DNA of 64,000 bases. Source: Carya illinoinensis (Eukaryota > Streptophyta > Magnoliopsida > Fagales > Juglandaceae). A program made the position numbers and the translations under genes. Positions 22,908 to 32,719 of the stretch are shown piece after piece (position 1 is the stretch's first letter; each line of letters begins with the position of its first letter). The stretch covers positions 21,731,501 to 21,795,500 of the forward strand of contig NC_056755.1 in assembly GCF_018687715.1 (NCBI RefSeq), in the 5' to 3' direction. The notes beneath the pieces are model-generated. The model worked only from the letters and a program-made list of their open reading frames with translations. It did not search any database and was not told the origin of the DNA.

Positions 22908-22916
22908 ACACGTGGC
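22908..22916 (-). promoter_or_regulatory. ABRE / G-box of the LEA gene
   Basis: ACACGTGGC (plus strand) is a full ABA-responsive element with the CACGTG core bound by group A bZIP factors. It lies about 55 bp upstream of the TATA box. GACGCGTGG (about 23054) and GACGCGCGG (about 23007) resemble coupling element CE3. The combination is typical of LEA promoters. Confidence 0.65.
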
Positions 22917-23139
22917 AGACAGTGGTGGTATGGTACAACGTGTTTGGGTTTTCTGCATACTTAGGAGGTGACTCAGGAGTGTGAGTCAAGTCAATGTACA
23001 CTGGATAGACGCGCGGCATGGTCAGATTGGGATCCGGAGAGGACTCATTCTGTGACGCGTGGAGATGAAGGGAGCTGTCATGTAGAATGGGTAAGCAACA
23101 AGAGGAACGGTCTCTTTTCTCAATGAGTTTTAGATTCAT

Positions 23140-24040
23140 AAAAAATAATGAATATTCGCTATGATAATATTAAAAACTAGTTGAAAAATAATTTTTTTAA
23201 AAATTGACCAAAATAATTGACACAATAAAAAGAAAAAAAATCTCATGAATGATAATGGTTGATATAAAAAATCGCACAATAGGTTAAAATGGGAGAAATA
23301 GTCATTTTCAACCTACAGTGACGATTCAAGCCTCGATCAGTGTTGTTTGGAATCTCTAGTGATAGTCCAGAGTGGCTGTACGGTATTCGTACGTATATCT
23401 ATAACAGTAAATAGAAAAAAAATAAAAAAAAATATAAAAATAGATGGACACATAAATTATGTAGTTGAGCATAGGGCCTACGTCCATGGGTCTTTTAGTG
23501 ACAAATCTACTATAATATGAGTATTTTATAGTCTCTCTGGATCTCTCCTTTCTCGTTGTACAATGGAGGTCCATGACCTATCTACTAGAGCAAATCCTCT
23601 ATTAGAGCTCTCGTCGTGAAGTTGAAGAAGCTGAAAATAATCACTATCTCATTGTTCTAATCCATTTTTTATCCTGGTTTTGGGAATGGTGAGGAATGAC
23701 CGTCTTCTCTCTTTTCCCCTGATACCTGCCTTCCCCTCTTGTCCTCTCATTTAACATTTTCTTTTCCTTTTCTCCTCCTTATCCCTTCTTCGTATCTCCT
23801 TCTCTCTTCTCACTTGTCTATCAAAGGTGGCCCTTTGCTGGGCTGAGCTTGCTTTATCTAGGCCAAGGATAATTTACCCCTAATAGATACCCATGATTCT
23901 TAAGGCTGGCTCGCTCAACAATGAGGCTTTGAGAATCTTCAAATTAAATTGTGACATAGATAGTTTGCATAAATATATAGAAAAATAAATTTTGGGAGCG
24001 GGTTCTTGATTTTCTATTTTGTTTGTGTTTAAGTGATAAA
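23140..24040. other. AT-rich spacer, no gene seen
   Basis: No domain-bearing frame is present. Parts near 23330-23640 have the look of an LTR leader, but no ends or TSD were found. Confidence 0.35.
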
Positions 24041-24054
24041 TATTTCCCAGCTTG

Positions 24055-24285
24055 AAGTTAGGCGGGAGATGTACTTAACCACGCCTAGTGTGAGCGTGAA
24101 GTTCGGCTTGGGTGGGAGATGTACTGGATTGCATTAGGTGCGAGTGTAGAGCTCGGTATGGTGAGTTAGGCAGGAGATGTGCTCGAATGCATTAGGTGCG
24201 AGTGCTAAGCTTGTTTGAAAAGATAAGCGGGAGATATACTTGATTGCACTAGCTGCCAGCACTGAGCTCAACTTTTTCATTTGAG
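24055..24285. repeat. Tandem array A, four units of 50-58 bp
   Basis: Starts of GCGGGAGATGTACT-like sequence fall at 24063, 24112, 24170 and 24227, each followed by GCATTAGGTGCGAGTG. Units are degenerate. No coding sense. Confidence 0.7.
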
Positions 24286-24289
24286 CCAG

Positions 24290-24725
24290 GGTCAGGCAAT
24301 CAAGAGATTGTCACAATCCATTGGTTCATGGTGAGTCTAGCGACTTGGATTTTATGTGCATAAAAGAGGTGGAATAGTCAAGTGACTTGTCTCACCTGTT
24401 GATGTGCTGTGGAGCTTAAGCAGTCAAGTGACTTGTCCTACCTGTTGATGTGCAGTGGAGGTTGGGCAATCATTTGACTTGTCCCACTTGTTGAGCGCGA
24501 GAGAGATCTTGCAATCAAGTGATTGGTCCGGCTTGTTGAGAGTGAGAGAGGTCGGGCAATGAAGTGACTTGTCTGGCCTATTGATGTGCAGTAGAGGTTG
24601 GGCATTCAAATGAATTGTCCTGCCTATTGGTTCGTGGCGAGTCCAGTCACTTGGCATTGCTTGCGTGAGGATCGGGCAATCAAGAGACTATCACCTCCCG
24701 TTGGTACGCAATGAGTCTAGCGACA
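24290..24725. repeat. Tandem array B, 45-bp units with 75-bp end units
   Basis: ATCAAGTGACTTGTC-like starts are at 24377, 24423, 24469, 24514, 24559 and 24604 (45-46 bp period). Two longer variants at 24299 and 24679 share GGTGAGTCTAGCGAC or a close match and bracket the short units. Confidence 0.75.
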
Positions 24726-25095
24726 CAACTTTGAGTTTGCTTTATATCAACGCTTATCTAATAGATCGCATGATACTGTTTATCATTAGCAAAGAGTGTT
24801 TATTCTTTCAATGTTTTTGTTTTGAATCGCATTAACAGAGTTTTGCTCCTTGATGTGAATTGCTATTGGTGTTTCCACTTTGCTGTTTAGAGTTTGTTTG
24901 TAGTAACCCCTAGGTTCATCTTAGGTAGTTGTCAAACCCGTTGACTCATTCCCAAAGGTACACGCCAGAGGTGGTTGTGGAGCTTGGAAGCTCGTTTATG
25001 AAGGTAACCTACTGGCGTCAATTGCGACGTGAGTGTAAACACTCAATGTTTGCTAGAGAAGATGTTGTGTTGATATTGCTGTCTAGTTGAGAAAA
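24726..25095. other. Non-repetitive link between arrays
   Basis: About 370 bp separate arrays B and C. No gene or clear repeat ends were seen. Confidence 0.35.
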
Positions 25096-25710
25096 GTCAG
25101 GCAATCAAGTGACTTTTCCCGCCTGTTGACCAGTCAAAAGGAAGGTCGGGCAGTCAAGTGACATACCCTCGCCGGTTGACTCTCAACAAGGCATGAGTGA
25201 GGTCATAGAGTCTGATGACTTGTCCAACCTAGTGACTTGTGATGATAGAAGTCGGGCAGTAGAATGACTTGTTCCACCTATTGACTCTCAGTGAAATGTA
25301 AGTAAGGTCGGGTAGTTCAGGACCTTTCATGCCTATGGACTCGTCTCAAGGGAGGTTAGGAAATTTGATAACTTATCCCACCTCTTGGTTCTCGGCGAGG
25401 TTTGTATAAGGTCAAGCGGTTCGGAACCTTTTCCACTTGTGGATTCGTCACGAGGGCGGTCAGGCATTCAAGTGACTTGTTTTGCCTATTGACTCTCGGC
25501 AAGATGTAAGTGAGGTTAGGTGGTTCTGGACCTTTCCCACTTTTGGACTCATTTCGAGAGAGGTCAGACAGTTTGATGACTTGTCCCGCCACTCAATTCT
25601 TTGCGAGGTTTGAGTATGGTCGAGCGATCTGAGACCTTTCTTGCCTATGGACTCGTTTCGAGGGAGGTTGACTAGTTTGATGACTTCTGACACCTAACTA
25701 AATTGTGACA
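25096..25710. repeat. Higher-order tandem array C, alternating 48/56 bp
   Basis: Unit starts (GTCGGGCAG or GTTAGG-like) fall at 25096, 25145, 25202, 25251, 25307, 25355, 25411, 25459, 25515, 25563, 25619 and 25667. The spacings are 49, 57, 49, 56, 48, 56, 48, 56, 48, 56 and 48. From 25307 on, short units carry GACCTTTC..GCCTATGGACTCGT and long units TGACTTGTCC..GACTCTCGGCGAG. So the true unit is a dimer of about 104 bp, six copies. Individual copies have diverged considerably. Confidence 0.85.
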
Positions 25711-26385
25711 AGAGACCATAAGAATTGTGAAGCCTTGACTATGTTAAGGAATTTAGTATATGAGGCACCTGGAGCCATAAGATGGGTTAAGTAACTTTCA
25801 ACACCATTTAGCTAAGAATTTTTAGAAAATATTCTTTTTAATCCTTAGGAACAGGTCAAGGAAAAACTCACTATCTTTGTAGGCTTGAGGATAAAACCCA
25901 TAACATTGTGAGGAACATAGCTAAAAAGGGAGTGGGCTTAAGCATAAAAGCTAAAAGATCTAACCCTTGAGGAGGAAATCTAGAATGGGCCCAAGATAAA
26001 GCCCATAAAAGAGGCCTACCCAAATACCAAATAGCTCAAGGCCCAATAGGAAGCCCAAGAATTGGCCCAAATCTAAGGCCCGCAAAAGCCCAATAGCTAG
26101 GCCCAAGTCCTAATGGGCTAAGATCCAAGATGAAGCCCAACTCTAGGCCCAACCACATAAACTAAAGCCCAACATACACTCAAGCCCAAATTATCAAACT
26201 TAAGGCTAAAGTTTGCCCAATTTGGAGACTAAGTTTTAGAAACTTGCGAACACCCGTTACCTTAGGAATTCAACACCTTGTGCAATACAATTTCTCTAGG
26301 AGGCACCTAAGGAATTCTTTACTACCAAGTTCTACACTTTAAAAATTCAAAAGACAATTTCTGAATTTATATGACCGAAATCAAG
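25711..26385. other. Spacer rich in GCCCAA motifs
   Basis: A run of degenerate AAGCCCAA/AGGCCCAA motifs covers about 25980-26180. No gene seen. It may be part of the same unrecognised element as the arrays. Confidence 0.4.
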
Positions 26386-26393
26386 ACAAGAAT

Positions 26394-27248
26394 TAGGGGT
26401 GAAAACGGTCCGGTTTGTCGGGTTCGGTTCAGTCTGATTCGGTCCATCATTTTTTCAGTCTATCATTTTTCCCGGACAGAACATCTAGCCAGTCCGGTTC
26501 CATTCGGTTCAATCCAATTATTTTTTTTATTCTTTTTGTCTAAATAAATCAATTAAACATTTTATTTAAATTACTAAATTAAAATTAAGTAAATTATTAA
26601 TGTAGATTATGTAACTAACTCATTAAAAAAAATTATATGGTCAATGATACATATTATAAATTATATATACATACATAACACATATTATAAATTATAAATT
26701 ATATTTATATATAAATTATAATATATATATATACTATATACATATATACATAATGGGGAATTGGTATTAGGTTAGTTAATTTATAATTTACCAATTGCTT
26801 TATATTTACTTACAACTTAGGTATTTTACAAAAAATTTATCTAATAACTTTAATTAGATATAGATGTAGATGTTAGTAATTCATTAATAGTGAATTGGTT
26901 ATAAGTTAATTGATAATATACACTACTTAATTAATAGAATATTATTTTGTAATTACATATTTAAAATTTTATATTATAAATGGGAATAAGTTAGATGAAA
27001 ATTACATAATTAATTATATAATTATTATATAAAATAATATATATCTAAAATAAAAATATTTTTTTAATTCGGTTGGTTCGATCCACTTCGGTTCGAGGAA
27101 TCGTGGATAGTGGACCGGACCGAACTAGTTCGGTCCAAGGAATCATGGACCAAAACCAAACCCCATGTTTTTTGATCTGGTCCAGACCGAACCAAATTGA
27201 TCGGTCCGGTCGGGTTTTCCGATCCGGACCGACTGTTTTACAGCCCTA
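26394..27248. mobile_element. Non-autonomous hAT element, 855 bp
   Basis: The ends TAGGGGTG and CAGCCCTA are imperfect inverted termini. The 8-bp flanks ACAAGAAT (26386-26393) and ATAAGAAT (27249-27256) differ at one base, fitting a hAT TSD. Both subterminal regions are crowded with CGGTCCGG and CGGTTCGG motifs; the core is AT-rich and non-coding. Confidence 0.75.
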
Positions 27249-27256
27249 ATAAGAAT

Positions 27257-27602
27257 CAAGTCAACTAGTATAAGATGAAAATTGGCCACTAGACCCTTTA
27301 AAGAAACTTTTTTGCAAATATTGCTTTCCATACAACTCCAATTATACTATTGTCTAGTTCATTTTGGAGTATGACTTTGATTTAGCTTGGCCAGCCTCAC
27401 TTGGCACATTATATTTTGACTATTAATATAAATTAAAATAGGATACAAGACACAATCTAAACTGTCAAACATTGATAATTGACTTTATAAATTATTATAT
27501 AATATTTTTGATGTATTACATCAAATCATGTCAAAATTTTAATAATAATGTTTTAAGTACCTAGTAGCATCTGTCCTTTGAGAATTTAATTATTTGTAGT
27601 GA
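27257..27602. other. Spacer upstream of the DC1 fragment
   Basis: AT-rich DNA without recognisable genes. Confidence 0.35.
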
Positions 27603-28230
27603 GAGCTTGGGATCAACAATAAGTGTGATGCACAATCTATCTTTCCTCTATTTTATTCATGTGCTCAATGTGGATTCTTTCTTCACAGTTCTTGTGTTGA
27701 GTCACCAAGAAATTTGCAACACCCACTTCATCCACACTCCCTCAAGCTCCTCTTGAATGATAATAAGTACCTTTTCAAATGTGATGTTTGTTGCCATCCT
27801 TGTAATGGCTTCAATTATCATTGTGACACATGCAACTTTGATCTTGATGTCCAATGTAGTTTGATCTTTAATATCTTTACACATCCGAGTGACGAACACG
27901 AGCTCGTTCTTGCCAAGGGAAGAGAAAGCATAAAGTGTAGTTCTTGTGGATCATATGAAGGATACAAATTTAGTTGTGCTGTTTGTGAATTCACTCTGGA
28001 CTTCAAATGTTTGACACTACCGCATAAGATAAATTATAAAAAAAAAACATGATCATCCCTTCACACTTTTTTATACTTCAGAAGATGACTATAGTGAATA
28101 TTACTGCGATATTTGTGAAGAAATATGAGACTTAAAATGTTGGTTCTATTATTATGCTGATTGTAGTTATCTTGCTCATTCTCGATGCATTCTTGGAATT
28201 TCCAAATCTCATGTTTGGAAAAGCTTCTTT
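27603..28230 (+). pseudogene. DC1-domain (C1-like zinc finger) gene fragment
   Basis: An open frame after TGA at 27600 encodes Cys/His-rich DC1 units: CAQCGFFLHSSC, then HPLHPHSLKL...FKCDVC, NYHCDTCNFDLDVQC and KCSSCGSY..FSCAVCEFTLDFKC. These match the divergent C1 domains of a large plant family linked to stress and lipid or diacylglycerol-like binding. After an A-run near 28040 the frame shifts, and HDHPFT...CDICEEI follows with a TGA at 28126-28128. No start codon with upstream context was found and the 3' part is cut by LINE sequence, so it is a broken partial gene. Part of it is duplicated in reverse at 29806-30245. Confidence 0.85.
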
Positions 28231-28281
28231 ATTTGATATCTACCAATGTGTCCTTGCTTTGGCTCCGTGGTATAGGTGCTA

Positions 28282-29805
28282 CTATCATCATCCAACAAGG
28301 AAAAATCTGAGTCTCCTCTAGACTTTTTCTGAGGAGAAAGTAGATGTGGAGTTATAGTCCTAGCTTGTTTGAGTAGGAGAAAGGGTGCATTCCCCAGTCT
28401 GTATGCAGGTGTGTGTGGAAAGTGATGGATGATTTGGAAGATAAGTGGGAACAATTAAGACTTACAGAGGAGGAGAATTCTTAATCGATCTAGGAACAAA
28501 ATCCTTGGGTAAGGTGATGGAAGAGGGTGAAAGAAGCCTTGTAGGGAAGTTGCAGTCAGATTGAAAGATAAGTAGGAATGTAATTTGATCAACTATGGCT
28601 ACGATCTAGAGGATGGGGGATGCATTCGTGTTCCAAGAAAAAGTCCTAATCTATTCATGATTACTTTTGAGAGCCAAAAAGACAAATGTAGAGTGTAGGA
28701 AGGGAGATCCTAGTTATTTGACAATCACTTGCTGGTCATGAGATTTTTTGACAAGTTTACTCCTCCTCAAAAGAAGAATTTTGATAATTAGGTGTTTTGG
28801 GTACAAATGAATAACTTATCTCTGGCCTGTGTAACTTGAGAGATTGGATTCCAAGTAGGCACAACAATGGGGAATGCGAAAGAAGTAGATACTCATGAAG
28901 ATGGTATTGGATGGGGTAATTGTTTGAGAGTAAAAATTGAAATAGATTTGCAGAAAACAATAGCTCATGGTAGAACAACAAACTTATTGGGATATAAGAT
29001 TTTGGTGCCAATGAAATTTGAGAAGTTGCTGAAAATGTGCTTCAAATGTGGAAAGATAATCCATGGAGTGAGGGGATGTAGTAGTGTGGAGGATAAGATA
29101 ACAAAGGATAATGCTGGTAAGCCTCAGCTTGATCTTGGCTGTTGGCTACTTATAATTTACATGGGAGAAATTCTTAGAAATAGAGTAAGCACAACAAAGT
29201 AAAAATTGAGAATGGGTGGGACCCAAACAGGGAGAATAAGGAGGAGAAGGGGGGGGGGGCGTGAAAGACTAGCACTATTAGTTTTCAAATGGAGGAATAA
29301 TAGTATGAGGATGTTGTAGTAGTCTTGAGTACCCCTGTTAATTAGATGATAGCTCAGAGGGAGCCAAAAAAGATGACAAATAATGATGATGTGAAGGTTT
29401 CTGCCAGTGAGGTGTTTGAGAAAAAAGGTGAAAAGGGGGTGCAAGTGCATGAAAGTGGTATTTGTCCTTTACTCAACCAAAAGGAAGGGAATCAACATGA
29501 TGGGTTGGAGGGTAATAGTGTTGTGGTATCTGAGGAAATGAGGCCCAAAGCATAGGGTGAAAAGACATGTTTGAGGCAGTTGGATCTTATGGATGAGGGG
29601 AAAACTGAAGTTATCATAGGGAAGGAGAAGATAGAGAGGGGGGAAGGTGGAAAAGGAGAGCTCGAAATGTAGGCAATGGATCTGACTTAATAGTTACTCA
29701 TGGTGGTAAGTGTACACTGGCTATTGATGTAAGGGATGGACCTATGAAAAAGAGTAAACAGACTGAGGTGGAAATGGAGATTGTTGGTAATCTGTTAATG
29801 GCGGA
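28282..29805 (+). pseudogene. L1 LINE 5' part with ORF1 fragment
   Basis: ATG at 28423 opens MDDLEDKWEQLRLTEEE, the usual style of plant L1 ORF1 starts. Further on come LRVKIEIDLQKTIAHGR and the CCHC knuckle CFKCGKIIHGVRGC (about 29038-29080), as in DUF4283/zf-CCHC_4 proteins that coat LINE RNA. Stops and frameshifts break the frame before and after this. ORF2 does not follow; an inverted DC1 copy does. Confidence 0.75.
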
Positions 29806-30245
29806 GGCACCTATACGTCAGAGCCAAAGCAAGGACTTGTTTGTAGATATCAAATTAAAAAGTTTTTCTAAACATGAGATTTCAAAATTCTTCAAGAATG
29901 CATTGAGAATGAGTAGGATAACTACAATTAGCACAATAATAGAGCCAACATTTTGGGTCTTATATTTCTTCACAAATATCGCATTAGTATTCACTATAGT
30001 CATCTTCTGAAGTTTAACAAAAAGTGAAGGGATGATCATGCATTTTATAGCTTATCATATTCAGTAGTGTCAAACACTTGAAGTCCAGAGTGAATTCACA
30101 AACAACACAACTAAATTTGTATCCTTCATATGATCCACAAGAACTACACTTTTTGCTTTCTCTTCCTTTGGCAAGAACTAACTCGTGTTGATGACTTAGA
30201 TGTGTAAAGATATCAAAGATTAAACTGCATTGGACATTAAGAACT
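29806..30245 (-). pseudogene. Inverted second copy of the DC1 fragment
   Basis: On the minus strand it encodes LNVQCSLIFDIFTH, KCSSCGSYEGYKFSCVVC and DFKCLTLL, then a stop and CDICEEI in another frame. It lacks the N-terminal units present in the plus-strand copy. Confidence 0.85.
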
Positions 30246-30449
30246 GGAGTGTCAGATTTGTGTATAGGGAAGCAAACAACATAGCTCACAAATTAGCAAA
30301 TCTAGCTTTTGATTATATTGAAGAAAGAGTGTGGATAGAGGAAAAACCAATACAGATTAGAAACTCCATACTTAGTGAAAAATATTGTAATGACTAATCT
30401 TTGTTGAAATGAAATAAAGCAATGATATTTGATTAAATAAAAAAAAAAA
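30246..30449 (+). pseudogene. LINE RNase H end and poly(A) tail
   Basis: NWSVRFVYREANNIAHKLAN is the C-terminal signature of plant L1 RNase H domains. It is followed by a stop, a short 3' UTR and an A-rich tail at about 30436-30450. It is probably the 3' end of the same LINE whose ORF1 lies at 28423, with ORF2 missing. Confidence 0.75.
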
Positions 30450-31600
30450 GGAGGACGAATCTATTACAAGATTTTTTTTTAAAGAAATACATTGTTGGCA
30501 TCTACTATCTTATTGAACAGAAATTAAATTTGTTTTTAATAGTTACTTGTTTTGTTTAATAAAATTTAGTGCGTAGTTTCTCATTGTTTTGTTGTAAAAG
30601 AAGGAAAGAAATGCAACATAACATATATGCAAAACTAGGATCAAATCATATGTTTTCTTGTACGGCAATAATCTTATGTAATTTCTAATTAAGACCAACT
30701 AGCTATTTGTATATATACAAACATTAATTAATTATTGGTAGGTATTATATTTAACCGAAATATTAATAGTACTGATCTAGTGGACGCCAATTGGGAGTGA
30801 TCAGAAAGATATATTTTAATATTTTTTCTATGTACAAATATATCATTTTGAAGATAACGAAAGAAGAACCTGAAAATTGCAAGGCCACCCAAGTCAATCA
30901 AAGCCCATACAGGAATGCAGATAATGTTCGACCTTAATGTATATGATCATAAATAAATGCGTTTATGATCAAATAAATGTTCTCTCTCTTCTAGAACTAG
31001 AAAGTTCTCATCCTCTTCTATCAAAATTTCCATCGAAGAGGAGGATTATCCATTCATTTTTCAATTTCTATTTGTGTATTAAGTTTTCCGACTACTGTTT
31101 TTAGTCTCTCCTTTCCACCAGCTCGGTTTTTGTCAAATCTACCGCACTCCGGTGACTGATGGACCCCGACTATGCAACTCCTCATCCGCAGATCTATTAG
31201 AATGAAATAGAATCGCAGCAAAAATCCTTGGGCATGAGGCTCACGCGCGGCTTGTTCCACTCATGGTTGCCACATGCCTCTGCTACAAAAGGCGTCCGAA
31301 GGTTACATCAGTAGATTGTCCACATCAAGATATTTTAGATCTAACCCACCCCACCTCACAATCACTGGTGCGTGGTCCCCACGAGCCACCATCGACGAGC
31401 GTGAAGAAACTTGGTCTGCCGCAATCCATCCCATTCGATACCGATCTCTCTACTATTTTTCCACTTTCCCTAACAGATGATCTTGAGGAAGAAAATACAA
31501 GTCTCTTTAGGAAACATCTATGAATAACAAACTACAGTTCACATTCAGCATCCACCATAAAAAATTAAAAAAAAAAAGAAAAAAAAGAAAAAAAGAAAGT
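30450..31600. other. Spacer, possible LINE 5' UTR, no gene
   Basis: AT-rich to about 30980, then more balanced DNA to 31540 with frames that show no recognisable domain. Confidence 0.3.
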
Positions 31601-31609
31601 ATCTTTTTA

Positions 31610-31808
31610 AGACGACACGCTCTTTTATAGGATATGGGTGGGGACTGAGTTTTTTGTCCTAAAACCCAATTTCTTTTTTATTGTAATGCTATGGTTGTTG
31701 TAATGGGGTGTTTGTTGGGAAACCACCTCCTCCATATATATATATATATATATATTATATTGCTTTCCATTTCTTAATGAAATATTTGCTTACCTGGAAA
31801 AAAAATAT
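31610..31808 (+). mobile_element. LINE 3' end with TA microsatellite
   Basis: GGAAACCACCTCC, a (TA)n run at about 31732-31755, then TTCTTAATGAAATATTTGC and an A8 tail resemble an L1-type 3' UTR. It abuts the LEA intron copy. No TSD was found. Confidence 0.45.
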
Positions 31809-31815
31809 TACTATA

Positions 31816-32718
31816 AATTAAATATCATGTTCTCCACACACCCACAAAGGAAAATATGATGAGAAGTAGAACTAGCTACCTCTCTCTATTTCCTCTACGC
31901 AGTGTTATTTTTTGCATACTAGAAAATGCATGTGTTTTCTGATTTTGCACTTGGCCACTGAGTATATAATTCGATTTGAGAGGTATGTTAAATCTTCCAT
32001 AGTGCAATAAATATAAATAATCTTAGTGTCATCATATGCGAGGGTAAACAATATTTGTCAACTATTTCAAAGATCCTTTCATTGACCTAATGTTGGCTGC
32101 AAATTTCAATTCAAAATATACTACCAAAACTTCCCCTTGCCCTACTAGATGCTTGTCATAACCCTGCCTATGCACATATACAGTTACACACTACTTTATG
32201 CCTCATTTGGTTACACAATTAAGATTAGATAAGAAATTTGTGAAAAGTAATAAGATAGTTTGTAAATAGTAGTGAAATAGTTTGAGTTAAGATATTTTAT
32301 AGAGTTTTGAGAAATGAGAGAGAAAAAGTTGAATAAAAATATTATAAATTTAAAATATTGTTAGAATATAATTTTTTAATATAATTTTTGTTTTAAAACT
32401 TAAAAAAGTTGAATTATTTTTTATTTTATTTGAAAGTTTGAAAAGGTTATAATAATTAGGTAATGATCACATGGAAAAAATTAAAAATTAAAAATTGAAA
32501 AATATTTGTATTTAAATTATGTTTAGATATTGAAATAAGATGAGATGAGATGAGATAAGATTATTACATATTAAAACCAAATGGTAAAGAGATACTTTTG
32601 TTCAGCAATTATAAACAAATAAATCTTGCAACAACTCAAAAGTAGAGAGCTACTTTTGTAGAGCATCCACAGATATTCTATTTAACACCAACATGTCAGC
32701 CTTCATGAGATTTCCTAT
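31816..32718. repeat. Diverged copy of the LEA gene intron
   Basis: Collinear with 20861-21365: shared blocks include CTTGGCCACTGAGTA, TCAACTATTTCAAAGATCCT and CTAGATGCTTGTCATAA. The copy is interrupted by a MITE at about 32198-32590. No exon sequence was found on either side. The left side is a LINE tail and the right side is a LINE in minus orientation. Confidence 0.85.
32198..32590. mobile_element. MITE inside the LEA intron copy
   Basis: The ends CTCATTTGGTTA and ACCAAATGGTA are inverted. The interior carries GATGAGATGAGATGAGATAAG and AAAGTTGAATAAAAATATTATAA, shared with 40980-41270. The matching position in the LEA intron (about 21235) lacks it. Confidence 0.75.
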
Positions 32719-32719
32719 T

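Larger units (their letters stand above)
27842..30245. repeat. 440-bp inverted repeat of DC1 sequence
   Basis: The arms 27842-28281 (+) and 29806-30245 (-) align end to end, with roughly 90 percent identity by eye, from GATGTCCAATG / AATGTCCAATG to GTATAGGTGC. The spacer is 1524 bp of LINE sequence. A transcript across the locus could fold into a long hairpin. Confidence 0.88.

Noticed and set aside
27603..28052. Functional DC1 zinc finger gene
   Set aside because: No start codon, a frameshift at an A run, a stop soon after and truncation by LINE sequence.
31263..31523. Small protein gene of about 86 codons
   Set aside because: No domain, no splice or promoter context, and overlapping frames of similar length.
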